DNA of 64,000 bases from OCS155 cluster bacterium AG-349-E07 (GTDB lineage Bacteria; Actinomycetota; Acidimicrobiia; Actinomarinales; Actinomarinaceae): assembly GCA_003281085.1 (NCBI GenBank), contig QCCZ01000001.1:225452-289451 (forward strand), written 5' to 3'. Shown here in pieces: positions 32,995 through 42,084 of this stretch (position 1 is its first letter; every line of letters starts with the position of its first letter). The notes beneath the pieces are model-generated. The model saw nothing but the letters and a program-made list of their open reading frames with translations, had not been told where the DNA came from and searched no databases. Both the position numbers and the translations under genes were made by a program.

Positions 32995-34488
32995 ATGTTA
33001 ATACGAGCATCCTTAGGAGGGGTACTATATTTTTTAAGCTTTCCTCCTTTTGACTTCTGGTTTTTAATTTTTCCAGCACTGTATTTTTTTTACTATTCAT
33101 TGTTATCAGATAAAAAATCTTTTTTAACAGGGTTTATATTTGGGAGTGTCACCTATGGTGTAATTTTATTAGGAATTCAATCAATAGGACTTGAAGCATG
33201 GATTCCATTAACAATTTTGATGGGATTGATGTATGGAATATTCGCAAAACTGTTTTCTTATCTAAATACAAAATCTGATAACAATTTCTTTGTATTGTTG
33301 TCAGTTATAGCAATTTTTGATTTGATTAGAGCATATTTTCCATTTGGCGGTTTTCCTTGGGGTTTTCCCTCAACGGTTTTATTAACTGGTCCTATAGACA
33401 GTTGGTTCATGCTAGATGCTCGTTTATCTTTTGAAGGCTTTGGACCAACTGGATCTTCTCTTTTACTACAATCCTTTTCTTTAATAATTGCACTTGGTGT
33501 CTTTTCAAAAAACAAACAAAAAAATTATTTTAAAAATTATATGATATTTTCATTAGTAGTTTTTTCAATATACGTTTTCAGTCTTGTAATTATTAATACT
33601 GATTACGATGATGCTCAATTAGTAGCATCAGAACTAAACATCGCAATCATTCAAGGTAACAGCCCATGTCCTGGTGCCAAAAATAGATGTAGTAATGAAA
33701 GACAAAAAATATACGATAGCCATTTAACTCAAACCCAATCTCTTGACGGAAATTTTGACCTTGTAGTTTGGCCCGAGAGCTCAACAGGATTTAACAATGA
33801 TCCTGGAATACATAGTAGAGTTCAAAACGATATTGCTACCGAAGCTTTGAGGCTAGATTCATATTTTTTAATAGGAGGAGACAGACCTATACAAAATCAA
33901 TATTTTGAAAATTATGGAGTCTTTATAAACAAAGATGGTGAGATTATAGATCAATATTTAAAACAACACCCGGTGCCCTTTGGAGAGTATATTCCATTTA
34001 GAAAATATTTAGACTGGATTCCTCCGTTAGCACTAGTTCCACGTGACATGATCAGGGGTGATGGTCAAAAAATATTTATGGTAAACAATACGAAAATTTC
34101 AACTGTTATCTCATTTGAAGGATCGTTCCAAAGATATATCAGGAATAGTGTTCAGGATGGTGCAGAATTAGTTGTAATACTTACTAACCAAGCAAGTTAT
34201 GGAGAAAGCGGTATGTCAGATCAATTTATATTAATGTCTAGGGCAAATGCAATTTCAAATGGGAGACCAATTGTACATGCGGCTATAACTGGTAAATCAG
34301 CATTTATTGATCATAAGGGAAAAGTGATTGCTAAAACGAAATTATTTGAAACAGGAGTACTTACTGAAAAACTTGAGGCAAAACAGAAAGAAACTCCATA
34401 CAGCAGATATGGAAATTATTTAAATTATATTTTTATAATATTTGGTGCCTTTGTTTTTGGTAAAAAATTTATTCGTCCAACTGATTAA
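32995..34488 (+). CDS. lnt: Apolipoprotein N-acyltransferase homologue with Ser at the catalytic Cys
   Basis: Lnt adds the third acyl chain to lipoproteins. The 497-residue protein has about seven N-terminal membrane helices, a nitrilase-like domain from about residue 210 and a final helix. Of the catalytic Glu-Lys-Cys triad, Glu261 (VVWPESS) and Lys323 (QYLKQHPVPFGEY) are present. The Cys of the ICYE motif is replaced: the sequence is VISFEGS with Ser373 (TCA at 34111-34113). It may be inactive, use Ser, or serve another reaction. Its end overlaps the mscS-like gene by 20 bp. Confidence 0.82.
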   Translation: MLIRASLGGVLYFLSFPPFDFWFLIFPALYFFYYSLLSDKKSFLTGFIFGSVTYGVILLGIQSIGLEAWIPLTILMGLMYGIFAKLFSYLNTKSDNNFFVLLSVIAIFDLIRAYFPFGGFPWGFPSTVLLTGPIDSWFMLDARLSFEGFGPTGSSLLLQSFSLIIALGVFSKNKQKNYFKNYMIFSLVVFSIYVFSLVIINTDYDDAQLVASELNIAIIQGNSPCPGAKNRCSNERQKIYDSHLTQTQSLDGNFDLVVWPESSTGFNNDPGIHSRVQNDIATEALRLDSYFLIGGDRPIQNQYFENYGVFINKDGEIIDQYLKQHPVPFGEYIPFRKYLDWIPPLALVPRDMIRGDGQKIFMVNNTKISTVISFEGSFQRYIRNSVQDGAELVVILTNQASYGESGMSDQFILMSRANAISNGRPIVHAAITGKSAFIDHKGKVIAKTKLFETGVLTEKLEAKQKETPYSRYGNYLNYIFIIFGAFVFGKKFIRPTD

Positions 34489-35689
34489 AGGGTAAATTTT
34501 TAACAGCTACTGCTTCAAGCAGTCCATTCTGAAAAACTCTTAGGCCAAATTTTGGAAGAATAGCAAATAAGTGATCAAAAATATCGGACTGAATTTTTTC
34601 ATACGCCTCCCACTCAGTCGTATTTGTGAATGTATAGATTTCTAATGGCACACCTTCTGGAGAGGATGGAAGTTGTCGAACAAGGAATGTCATAGTTTCA
34701 GTATTTAAGTTTGAATTTTGTTTCAAATAGCTTTCAACATAAGCTCTGTACGTACCTATATTTGTCAATTTTCTAGTTTCAATATTGTTATCTGTATTTT
34801 CAATAGAAGCATTAAATTCAGATAATTCGTTATTTTTAAATGATATGTAATCCTTTAACGGTGCTAATTTTTCTAATTCCGAAATTTCTTTGGCCGTTAA
34901 AAATTTGATACTTGAAATATCTATAAGTAAAGATCTTTTGATTCTTCTTCCACCATACTCAGACATTGCTCTCCAATTCTTAACAGAAGTGTTTACAATT
35001 TTTGATGTCGGAATTGTTGTTATTGTCTTATCCCAGTTTTGAACTTTTACAGTATGAAGAGCAATGTCTACTACATCACCATCTGCTCCAAATTCTGGAA
35101 CTTCAATCCAGTCTCCAATTTTGATTATGTCATTTTGACCTATTTGAACTGAAGCTACAAATGACAAAATTGTATCTTGAAAAACTAATAGTAAAACAGC
35201 TGTAAGAGCACCAAGTCCACTTATGTAATAAGCTACAGACTGTCCAGTTACGATTGCGAAAATTATAATCACCACAAAAGCAGAGATTATAATTTTAAGA
35301 ATTTGTATATAACCTTTTATTGGTCTATCTTTTAAAACATCAATTTTTTCAGAAATTTTATTGAAAACGCTTAAGACTTCTAAAATTGTCAATCCGACTA
35401 ATAGTGCAAATGCAGCATCTATTAGTCTCGAAACAATAACATTGCTAAACAGGTCAATACTAAATTCTGGAGTTGCGGTCAATATATTGAAAACGATAAA
35501 AACTACAACATAGGAGAACCTATTTAAAAATTTTTTATCAAGAAATAAATCATCAATAAACGTTGATGTCCTATTTGCTAATTTTTTTACAGCTGGAAAA
35601 AAAATAGATCGTAAAATTCCATAAGAAACAATCAATATCCCTAATAAAATTAAAGCGGTTGTTGTTTCCGAATTTAATAAATTATCCAT
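34469..35689 (-). CDS. MscS-family mechanosensitive channel (YbdG-like)
   Basis: The 406-residue protein has four or five N-terminal helices, the pore helix and beta domain typical of MscS around GLGALTAVLLLVFQDTILSF and IKIGDWIEVP, and a long C-terminal cytoplasmic part. The C-terminal extension with an inserted segment resembles YbdG/YnaI types rather than small MscS. The expected role is release of solutes on hypo-osmotic shock. It is convergent with lnt (20-bp overlap). Confidence 0.87.
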   Translation of the reverse strand: MDNLLNSETTTALILLGILIVSYGILRSIFFPAVKKLANRTSTFIDDLFLDKKFLNRFSYVVVFIVFNILTATPEFSIDLFSNVIVSRLIDAAFALLVGLTILEVLSVFNKISEKIDVLKDRPIKGYIQILKIIISAFVVIIIFAIVTGQSVAYYISGLGALTAVLLLVFQDTILSFVASVQIGQNDIIKIGDWIEVPEFGADGDVVDIALHTVKVQNWDKTITTIPTSKIVNTSVKNWRAMSEYGGRRIKRSLLIDISSIKFLTAKEISELEKLAPLKDYISFKNNELSEFNASIENTDNNIETRKLTNIGTYRAYVESYLKQNSNLNTETMTFLVRQLPSSPEGVPLEIYTFTNTTEWEAYEKIQSDIFDHLFAILPKFGLRVFQNGLLEAVAVKNLPFNQLDE

Positions 35690-35704
35690 ATTTTAATAAT
35701 AACC

Positions 35705-36385
35705 TCAAAATCCTTTTTGTTGACTTGTCCATGGCTCAGGTGTGTTATTTATAAATTCTTCTACACTTGGCCCATTTAATTTTTGTAGTCTTTTTTGACC
35801 AACAATATATGTAACAACTAACAAAATGAGAGTACTTTGATTTGAAGTTGCAAGTTTTATTACTATAAGAATTTCTGGGTTGTTGTAAAAATAAATTTGT
35901 AGACCTGCCTTTACTAAAAGATACAATGTCCAGATAATAGCCACCAAAGTGTACGCTGGCTTTACTTTTTTATGTAAGTACCATTCTTTTGGCCAATTTC
36001 TAAAAGCTTTTGAACTATATATTGTAAAAGGCCTACCTACTATGATTGACACAACTCCTACAAAAGCTATTGCGCCATCTCTAATAATTCCTGGGAGAAA
36101 AAATCCAGATGCACTTCCTTGTATTCTGGCAATAAACAAAGCAATTAAAGATCCGATGAAACCATAAAATACATATTTTAAATTTTGTTTTTTAAATACT
36201 CTGTAAAAAACAATTGCAGATAATAATGCTGCTGTACTGTAAATCGCTTGATTTAATTCTAAAAAATTAGCACTTACAACAAAAAATATCGGCGCAATTA
36301 TTGAATCTGTGATTGATTCATTGTTAGGATTGAGATTTTTAATTTCATCTTTGATCTCTATGAATTTGTTTTTAAAATTTTCCAA
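35705..36385 (-). CDS. DUF3159 family membrane protein
   Basis: The 226-residue protein has about six membrane helices and the family's central SGFFLPGIIRDGAIA, followed by VGRPFTIY. DUF3159 is almost confined to actinobacteria and has no known function. It lies 15 bp before the MscS-type gene and 1 bp after purB on the same strand. Confidence 0.82.
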   Translation of the reverse strand: MENFKNKFIEIKDEIKNLNPNNESITDSIIAPIFFVVSANFLELNQAIYSTAALLSAIVFYRVFKKQNLKYVFYGFIGSLIALFIARIQGSASGFFLPGIIRDGAIAFVGVVSIIVGRPFTIYSSKAFRNWPKEWYLHKKVKPAYTLVAIIWTLYLLVKAGLQIYFYNNPEILIVIKLATSNQSTLILLVVTYIVGQKRLQKLNGPSVEEFINNTPEPWTSQQKGF

Positions 36386-36386
36386 A

Positions 36387-37649
36387 TTAAGTTAATTTAT
36401 CCTCAAAAAATTCTTTATTGATGTTTTTATTTTCAGGAGTGTCAAAATTAGGAAATTTAACATTGAAATGTTTTTCGAGATTGGTTTTTAATTCATCTGG
36501 ACTTGAGTTTTTAAATGTTTCTTCCTGAATTACCTTGTAAGCCTCTTCTCTATTAACGCCAACGCTTACAAGATGAGATAGCATTTGTTGACTCATTGTT
36601 TTACTTTTAGCATTATTTAAATTGATTTCAATTTGTTCATAATTAATGACAAGGTCACTAATAATTGACGTTAGTTCTGAAGTCATAAAGCAAATTAAAT
36701 TAAAACAATCTGGTAGTGCAATCCTTTCTACTGAAGAATTAGATATATCTCTTTCATTCCAAAGTACCATATTCTCTAAACCACTTAATGTGTATCCCCT
36801 GACAATTCTTGCAAGTCCAGTAATTCTCTCGCTGCCTATAGGATTTTTTTTATGAGGCATTGCAGAAGAGCCTTTTTGCCCATCTTTAAATGGTTCATAC
36901 ATTTCAGAAATTTCTGATCTTTGATAACTTCTTAAGTTAGTTGAGATTCTCTCGTAGGTTGAAGCCAGAATAGAAAGAGAAGTAAATACCTCAGCGTATC
37001 TATCTCTGCTCACTATTTGACTTGCAAATATTTCAGGTTTGAGTCCTAGTTTTTCAAGTGTTATTTTTTCCATTTCTTCTGTAACAACTGTGTGATTACC
37101 AACAGGGCCACTTAGTTTTCCATAAGCAATTGAAACTTTTGCCCTTTCAACTCTATCAAGAGACCTTTTAATTTCTAGATACCAGTTTCCAAATATATTA
37201 CCAAGAAAGGTTTCTTCAGCATATACTCCATGAGTTCTGCCAATAATTTTGGTATCTTTATTTTCTTTTGCTTTTAATTTGAGTTCTTTAAGCAAATCAA
37301 GAATCAACTCTTGAGCTATTTCTATAGATTGTAATATGAGTAAACTATTAGCACTATCTACAATATCTGAACTAGTAAGACCATAGTGAATCCAATTCGA
37401 ACCCTTACCAACTTTTTTTTGAAGTATATCTACAAATGAGGCTAAATCATGATTTGTAACCTCCTCTTGTTTATATACTTCTTCTTTTGAAACTTCAGCC
37501 TCTCGAATTTTTTTTGCAATACCAGCTTCTGCTATTTTTAGTTGTTCAAGAGTTTCAACATATTTCTCCTGTATGAGTTTCCATGTATCAAATCTATTTT
37601 GATCATTCCAAATTGCATTAACTCTGTTATTTATGTATCTTTCAATCAT
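36387..37649 (-). CDS. purB: Adenylosuccinate lyase
   Basis: PurB cleaves SAICAR and adenylosuccinate in purine synthesis. The 420-residue protein has the superfamily signature SSAMPHKKNPIGSERITGLA near residue 260, GRTHGVYAEET with a catalytic His, and a helical C terminus. It follows purA with no gap (37649/37650), an operon for both steps of AMP formation. Confidence 0.95.
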   Translation of the reverse strand: MIERYINNRVNAIWNDQNRFDTWKLIQEKYVETLEQLKIAEAGIAKKIREAEVSKEEVYKQEEVTNHDLASFVDILQKKVGKGSNWIHYGLTSSDIVDSANSLLILQSIEIAQELILDLLKELKLKAKENKDTKIIGRTHGVYAEETFLGNIFGNWYLEIKRSLDRVERAKVSIAYGKLSGPVGNHTVVTEEMEKITLEKLGLKPEIFASQIVSRDRYAEVFTSLSILASTYERISTNLRSYQRSEISEMYEPFKDGQKGSSAMPHKKNPIGSERITGLARIVRGYTLSGLENMVLWNERDISNSSVERIALPDCFNLICFMTSELTSIISDLVINYEQIEINLNNAKSKTMSQQMLSHLVSVGVNREEAYKVIQEETFKNSSPDELKTNLEKHFNVKFPNFDTPENKNINKEFFEDKLT

Positions 37650-38921
37650 TTAAATAATTATATTTTCTGTTCTCTCTGGTCCAACAGAGATAAACGTAAT
37701 GGGTACTTCTATAAAGGTTTCAATTGCCTTTATATAACTTTGAGCATTATCTGGTAAATCTTCAAAAGACTTAACTGCTGAAATATCATCCATCCAACCA
37801 TCAAATGTTTCATAAACTGGCTCAGCTGAATTTAAGATTTTTTGATCATATGGATAGTCAGTGATAACTTCGCCGTTGTTTTTGTAACCTACACAAAGTT
37901 TTATTTCTTCAAGGCCTGAAAGCACATCAAGTTTAGTTATAAAAAGTTCAGTTAAAGAGTTAACTCTTGCTGAGTATTTTAGAGAGATTAAATCAAGCCA
38001 TCCACATCTTCTCCTTCTACCAGTAACAACTCCAAACTCTGCTCCCTTTTCTATTAAATAGTCGCCAATTTTGTTTTTTTGCTCTGTAATAAAAGGACCA
38101 CTACCAACACGAGAAATATATGCTTTTGTTACACCAACAATTTTATCTAGATTTTTAGGACCTATGCCTGAGCCAATAGCTGCATTGCCAGAAGAAGTAT
38201 TTGAGCTTGTTACAAAAGGATACGTTCCATGATCAATGTCTAATAAAGTTCCTTGCGCTCCCTCGAATAAAATTGTTTTTTTATTTTTTATTGCATTTGC
38301 GATCAATAAAGATGTATCTGCTACATGACTAGTTACAATATCTTTGTAGGCACTGAACTCGTCAATAATCTCATCAACTATTATTGGAGGCTGGTTATAA
38401 ATTTTTGTAAGAGTTAGGTTTACATCCTCTACATTATTTCTAACTTTTGTTTCTAAATTTGTTTTATCTAATAGATCTTGAATTCTTATTCCTTTTCTTT
38501 GAATTTTATCGGCATAACACGGTCCAATCCCTTTTTTTGTTGTTCCGATTTTGTTTTCTCCTAAACTTTCTTCTATTAACTCATCGAGTAATTTATGATA
38601 TGGCATTATTACATGTGCATTTGGAGAAATCACTAATTTATCAGTATTAATATTTTTTTTGTTTAACATTTTAAGTTCTTCTTTTAAGAACCCAAGATCA
38701 ACAACACAACCCGAGCCAATTACCGGGGTACAATCAGGATAAAGCACTCCTGATGGTGTTAAGGATAATGCAATTTTGTCATCTCCAACCACAATTGTAT
38801 GACCAGCATTGTTTCCACCTTGAAATCTGACGACAAAATCGGCTGTTGAAGCAAAAAAATCTGTGACTTTACCCTTACCTTCATCTCCCCACTGGGCTCC
38901 GAGAACTACGGTAGTGGACAA
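37650..38921 (-). CDS. purA: Adenylosuccinate synthetase
   Basis: PurA joins IMP and aspartate using GTP. The 423-residue protein shows the P-loop-like GAQWGDEGKGKVTDFF at the start, NNAGHT, the second signature IGTTKKGIGPCYADK and the C-terminal TGRRRRCGWLD. Length is normal. It is first in the purA-purB operon; 200 bp of non-coding DNA separates its start from the divergent transporter operon. Confidence 0.96.
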   Translation of the reverse strand: MSTTVVLGAQWGDEGKGKVTDFFASTADFVVRFQGGNNAGHTIVVGDDKIALSLTPSGVLYPDCTPVIGSGCVVDLGFLKEELKMLNKKNINTDKLVISPNAHVIMPYHKLLDELIEESLGENKIGTTKKGIGPCYADKIQRKGIRIQDLLDKTNLETKVRNNVEDVNLTLTKIYNQPPIIVDEIIDEFSAYKDIVTSHVADTSLLIANAIKNKKTILFEGAQGTLLDIDHGTYPFVTSSNTSSGNAAIGSGIGPKNLDKIVGVTKAYISRVGSGPFITEQKNKIGDYLIEKGAEFGVVTGRRRRCGWLDLISLKYSARVNSLTELFITKLDVLSGLEEIKLCVGYKNNGEVITDYPYDQKILNSAEPVYETFDGWMDDISAVKSFEDLPDNAQSYIKAIETFIEVPITFISVGPERTENIII

Positions 38922-39121
38922 TTTTTCTCCTTAGATACAACATAAAATGATAACCTAAGTTTTTACTAATAAGAACAAGTTTCTTAGCGAATTTAATCTA
39001 AATTGCAAATTTTTTGAATTTTTAAGGTTTTTTTCATTGATACAAAATCCTAACTATATTAGATTTATATACATACGGCCTCTAAAGAGGCTGTCTACTT
39101 TTAATTAAAAGGAGATAAACA
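38922..39121. promoter_or_regulatory. Divergent control region between purA and the amino-acid transporter
   Basis: This AT-rich 200-bp gap must hold the promoters for purA (minus) and the transporter operon (plus). TTGATA near 39036 with TAGATT 17 bp later is a weak promoter candidate for the transporter. A 6-bp hairpin, GCCTCT-AA-AGAGGC (39078-39091), lies in the leader just before AAAAGGAG. Confidence 0.4.
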
Positions 39122-40201
39122 TTGAATAAAAAAGCAATTGTTTTTCTTTTAGTATTTGCAATGGTAATCGTCGCTTGTGGAGACACAACCGAAGAAGCTG
39201 CTGTTGAAGCTACTGAAGAAGAACATGACCACGAAGGCGAGTCAACGCTTGAACAAGTTCAAGAAAGAGGCTTCCTTAAGTGCGGTGTTAGCACAGGTGC
39301 AACTGGATTCACTGAAGTAGGGGACGACGGTTCTTATTCAGGATTCGACGTTGACTACTGTTATGCAGTTGCTGCTGCTATCTTCGGTGATTACAGTAAA
39401 GTTGAATTTAAACAACTTACTGCAGCTGAAAGATTTACAGCACTTAGCGCTGGAGAAGTTGATGTGTTGATAAGAAACACAACTTGGACTCAAAGCCGAG
39501 ACACAGAGCTTGGTAACGATTTTGGACCAACAACTTACTTTGACGGTCAGCAATTAATGGGAAGAGTTTCTGATGGACTTTCATCATCTTCAACTCTTGC
39601 TGATATTGACGGACTAAGAGTATGTACAAATGCTGGTACAACCACAGAAAAGAATATTACAGAAGGTGCTGGACTTGTAGGAGCTACAATTGAGCTCGTT
39701 ACAGTTGAAGCATTCTCAGAGGCAATTGACAAGTTCATTGCTGGTGAATGTGATATTGTTACAACTGACGGTTCAGGATTAGTTGGTAGAAGAGCAGTCA
39801 ATGACGCTCTTAATGACTGGGCAATTTTCCCACAATCACCAATTTCAAAAGAACCATTAGGTCCAACATACAGATCAAATGATAGCCAATGGGCTGACAT
39901 CATTAACTGGACTGTTTATGCAACAATCATTGCAGATGAGTACGGAGTTACAAGAGCTAACATCGATTCATTTGACTATGATGCTGCACCAGAAATGGGT
40001 AGATTATTTGGTAAGAATGACGGAGAGCTTCAAACAAAGATGGGTCTTAGTGCCGATGCGTATTACAACGTTATAAAACAAATTGGTAACTACGATGAAA
40101 TCTTCTCAAGAAACCTAAATCCATTAGGTCTCTATAGAGAAGGTGGAGCTAACGCTCGCTGGACAGAAGGCGGATTAGTTTACGCACCACCAGCAAGGTA
40201 A
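39122..40201 (+). CDS. Polar amino-acid ABC transporter, lipid-anchored binding protein (AapJ/BztA type)
   Basis: The 359-residue protein has a lipoprotein signal ending VIVACG (Cys19), an acidic linker with EEEHDHEGE and a periplasmic-binding-protein fold beginning GFLKCGVSTGATGF. The large size and GLYREGGANARWTEGGLVYAPP end match AapJ/BztA, which bind glutamate, aspartate and other polar amino acids. The TTG start at 39122 follows AAAAGGAG. A strong terminator separates it from the permeases, so it should be made in excess. Confidence 0.9.
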   Translation: MNKKAIVFLLVFAMVIVACGDTTEEAAVEATEEEHDHEGESTLEQVQERGFLKCGVSTGATGFTEVGDDGSYSGFDVDYCYAVAAAIFGDYSKVEFKQLTAAERFTALSAGEVDVLIRNTTWTQSRDTELGNDFGPTTYFDGQQLMGRVSDGLSSSSTLADIDGLRVCTNAGTTTEKNITEGAGLVGATIELVTVEAFSEAIDKFIAGECDIVTTDGSGLVGRRAVNDALNDWAIFPQSPISKEPLGPTYRSNDSQWADIINWTVYATIIADEYGVTRANIDSFDYDAAPEMGRLFGKNDGELQTKMGLSADAYYNVIKQIGNYDEIFSRNLNPLGLYREGGANARWTEGGLVYAPPAR

Positions 40202-40220
40202 TTTTTACCTATTTATAATT

Positions 40221-40250
40221 AGTAAAAGGGGCTTTTAGCCCCTTTTACTT
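40221..40250 (+). terminator. Intrinsic terminator between binding-protein and permease genes
   Basis: AGTAAAAGGGGCT pairs over 13 bp with AGCCCCTTTTACT around loop TTT (40221-40249), followed by TTTG. Placed 20 bp after the binding-protein stop, it would cut expression of the downstream permeases relative to the binding protein. Confidence 0.8.
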
Positions 40251-40284
40251 TGAATAAGAAAAATATTTCTGATAGGATTTATTT

Positions 40285-42084
40285 ATGAAAAATGCACTTA
40301 AGACGTTATCGTTTTTTAGGAATGTGGTATTTCTTAAGTGGGCTTCACAAATAGTATTTTTAGTAGGTCTTCTATATATAATCTGGAGCTATATCCAAAA
40401 TGCAGTCGTAAATCTTGAACAAACTAATATCGCTTTTTCATGGGGATGGCTAGGAGAAACGCCAGGAGTTTCAATTGCAGAAGGAATGTATACTCTCCCT
40501 AATTCAGGTCGACAGATGATCCAAGTCGGTATGCTCAATATGCTAAGGGTCACAGTTACAGGTATATTTGCAGCAACATTTTTGGGTACATTTCTTGGTA
40601 TTGCTCGTTTATCAAAAAACTATATAGTAGAAAAAACTTCAACAGGTTTGCTAGAAGTTGTTCGTAATGTTCCTCTGTTAGTACAAATTTTCTTTTTCCA
40701 AGCTTTTGTATTGACTTTTCCTAGATTAGAAGTCTTTGATGTAGGAACTTATAATCTTCATGTAAGTGCAAAAGGTATTGCCTTTCCTTGGTTTAACAGA
40801 CAACCTACAGCATATTTATTCTGGGTTTATTTGATAGCCATTTTAATTTTGGCTAACAAAATTTATAAGTGGAGAGTACAAATTCTTGAAAGAGAGGGTA
40901 GAGAAACAAGGCCTTTTCTTTGGTCATTTGGTATCTTTTTTGGATTATTAGTCGCTGGCTGGTATGGAGGATATCGAGTCATGGGAGTTATAGGATTCTT
41001 AGCCGGATATATTTCAACAGGAGTTGACCTTTTGCCTGCAATTTTTTATCAAATACTCTTCTCTTCAATTGCAGTATTTATTGGTTATAGATCTACAAAG
41101 AAGTTTATAGATAGCAAAAAATCAGAAGAAGCCCAGGGAATTTACAGTGATGATGATTACTTTAAAATCATATTAAATGTCATAGTTGTATTGTTAGTCG
41201 TTGTCTTAATGTTTTCCTCTGTAGGGCTGGGACTTTCTAACTTTCTAGTTGGTGATGAACTTGTTTTTAAAGCAGATTGGGGCGTTCCTCAATTTTTTGA
41301 CGGTGTTAATAATAAACTATATTGGAACCCAGAGGCAAAAATTGTATTAGATGCACAGCTGGATGGTATGAAGAGAGCAGATATTATAGATTGGATTGCT
41401 GTACCCGGCACAGAAGTAACAAAAGGTGATGTAATAGCAAGAGCTACAGCAAAAGACTTAAAGGGTGATTTGAATCAAGAGATATCCATTTATGCAAAAT
41501 ATACAGGTGTAATCGAAGAGGTTTTTGTATCTAAGGGAGACACTGTAAAAATAAACGAAAAAACATACGATATTCGAGTAACAGATAGTAAACCATTAGA
41601 ACTGTCAAGACCAAGAATAGAGCAAATTGGTACTACTAAGTTTAAAAAATATGCTGATGGGTTTGGTAAGAGTCTCTCGGTAGGATATTTTGCTATTTGG
41701 CTTGGAGTTGTTTTGTATACAGCAATATTCATTTCTGAAGTTGTGAGAGCTGGAATAATGGCAGTTTCAAAAGGACAGTCTGAAGCAGGTCTTTCTCTTG
41801 GGCTAGGCCGAGGTGCACTACTAAGGTTAATAGTCTTACCACAGGCAATCAGGGTAATGCTTCCACCTATGGGTAATCAGTATCTAAACCTTGCAAAGAA
41901 CACATCTTTAGGTATAGCTGTTGCATATCCAGAAATTGTTGCTGTAGGGCAAACCCTTTACAACCAAGAAGGACAAACCTTGCCAGTATTTTTAATCTGG
42001 ATGGCGTTTTACAGTACAGTAAGCTTGACTATTTCAACAATAATTAATTATTACAATAGAAAAATGAAAATAGTGGAGAGGTAA
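40285..42084 (+). CDS. Amino-acid ABC permease (AapQ/BztB type) with inserted lipoyl-like domain
   Basis: The 599-residue permease is much longer than the ~400 of AapQ. The start resembles AapQ, with ARLSKNY and EVVRNVPLLVQIFF, and the inner-membrane permease loop EAGLSLGLGRG lies near residue 510. An insertion at residues 369-432 (41389-41580), AVPGTEVTKGD then GVIEEVFVSKGDTVK, reads like a biotinyl/lipoyl barrel-sandwich hybrid domain. It lacks an obvious modified Lys and lies between membrane helices. It pairs with the next permease, which it overlaps by one base. Confidence 0.88.
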   Translation: MKNALKTLSFFRNVVFLKWASQIVFLVGLLYIIWSYIQNAVVNLEQTNIAFSWGWLGETPGVSIAEGMYTLPNSGRQMIQVGMLNMLRVTVTGIFAATFLGTFLGIARLSKNYIVEKTSTGLLEVVRNVPLLVQIFFFQAFVLTFPRLEVFDVGTYNLHVSAKGIAFPWFNRQPTAYLFWVYLIAILILANKIYKWRVQILEREGRETRPFLWSFGIFFGLLVAGWYGGYRVMGVIGFLAGYISTGVDLLPAIFYQILFSSIAVFIGYRSTKKFIDSKKSEEAQGIYSDDDYFKIILNVIVVLLVVVLMFSSVGLGLSNFLVGDELVFKADWGVPQFFDGVNNKLYWNPEAKIVLDAQLDGMKRADIIDWIAVPGTEVTKGDVIARATAKDLKGDLNQEISIYAKYTGVIEEVFVSKGDTVKINEKTYDIRVTDSKPLELSRPRIEQIGTTKFKKYADGFGKSLSVGYFAIWLGVVLYTAIFISEVVRAGIMAVSKGQSEAGLSLGLGRGALLRLIVLPQAIRVMLPPMGNQYLNLAKNTSLGIAVAYPEIVAVGQTLYNQEGQTLPVFLIWMAFYSTVSLTISTIINYYNRKMKIVER

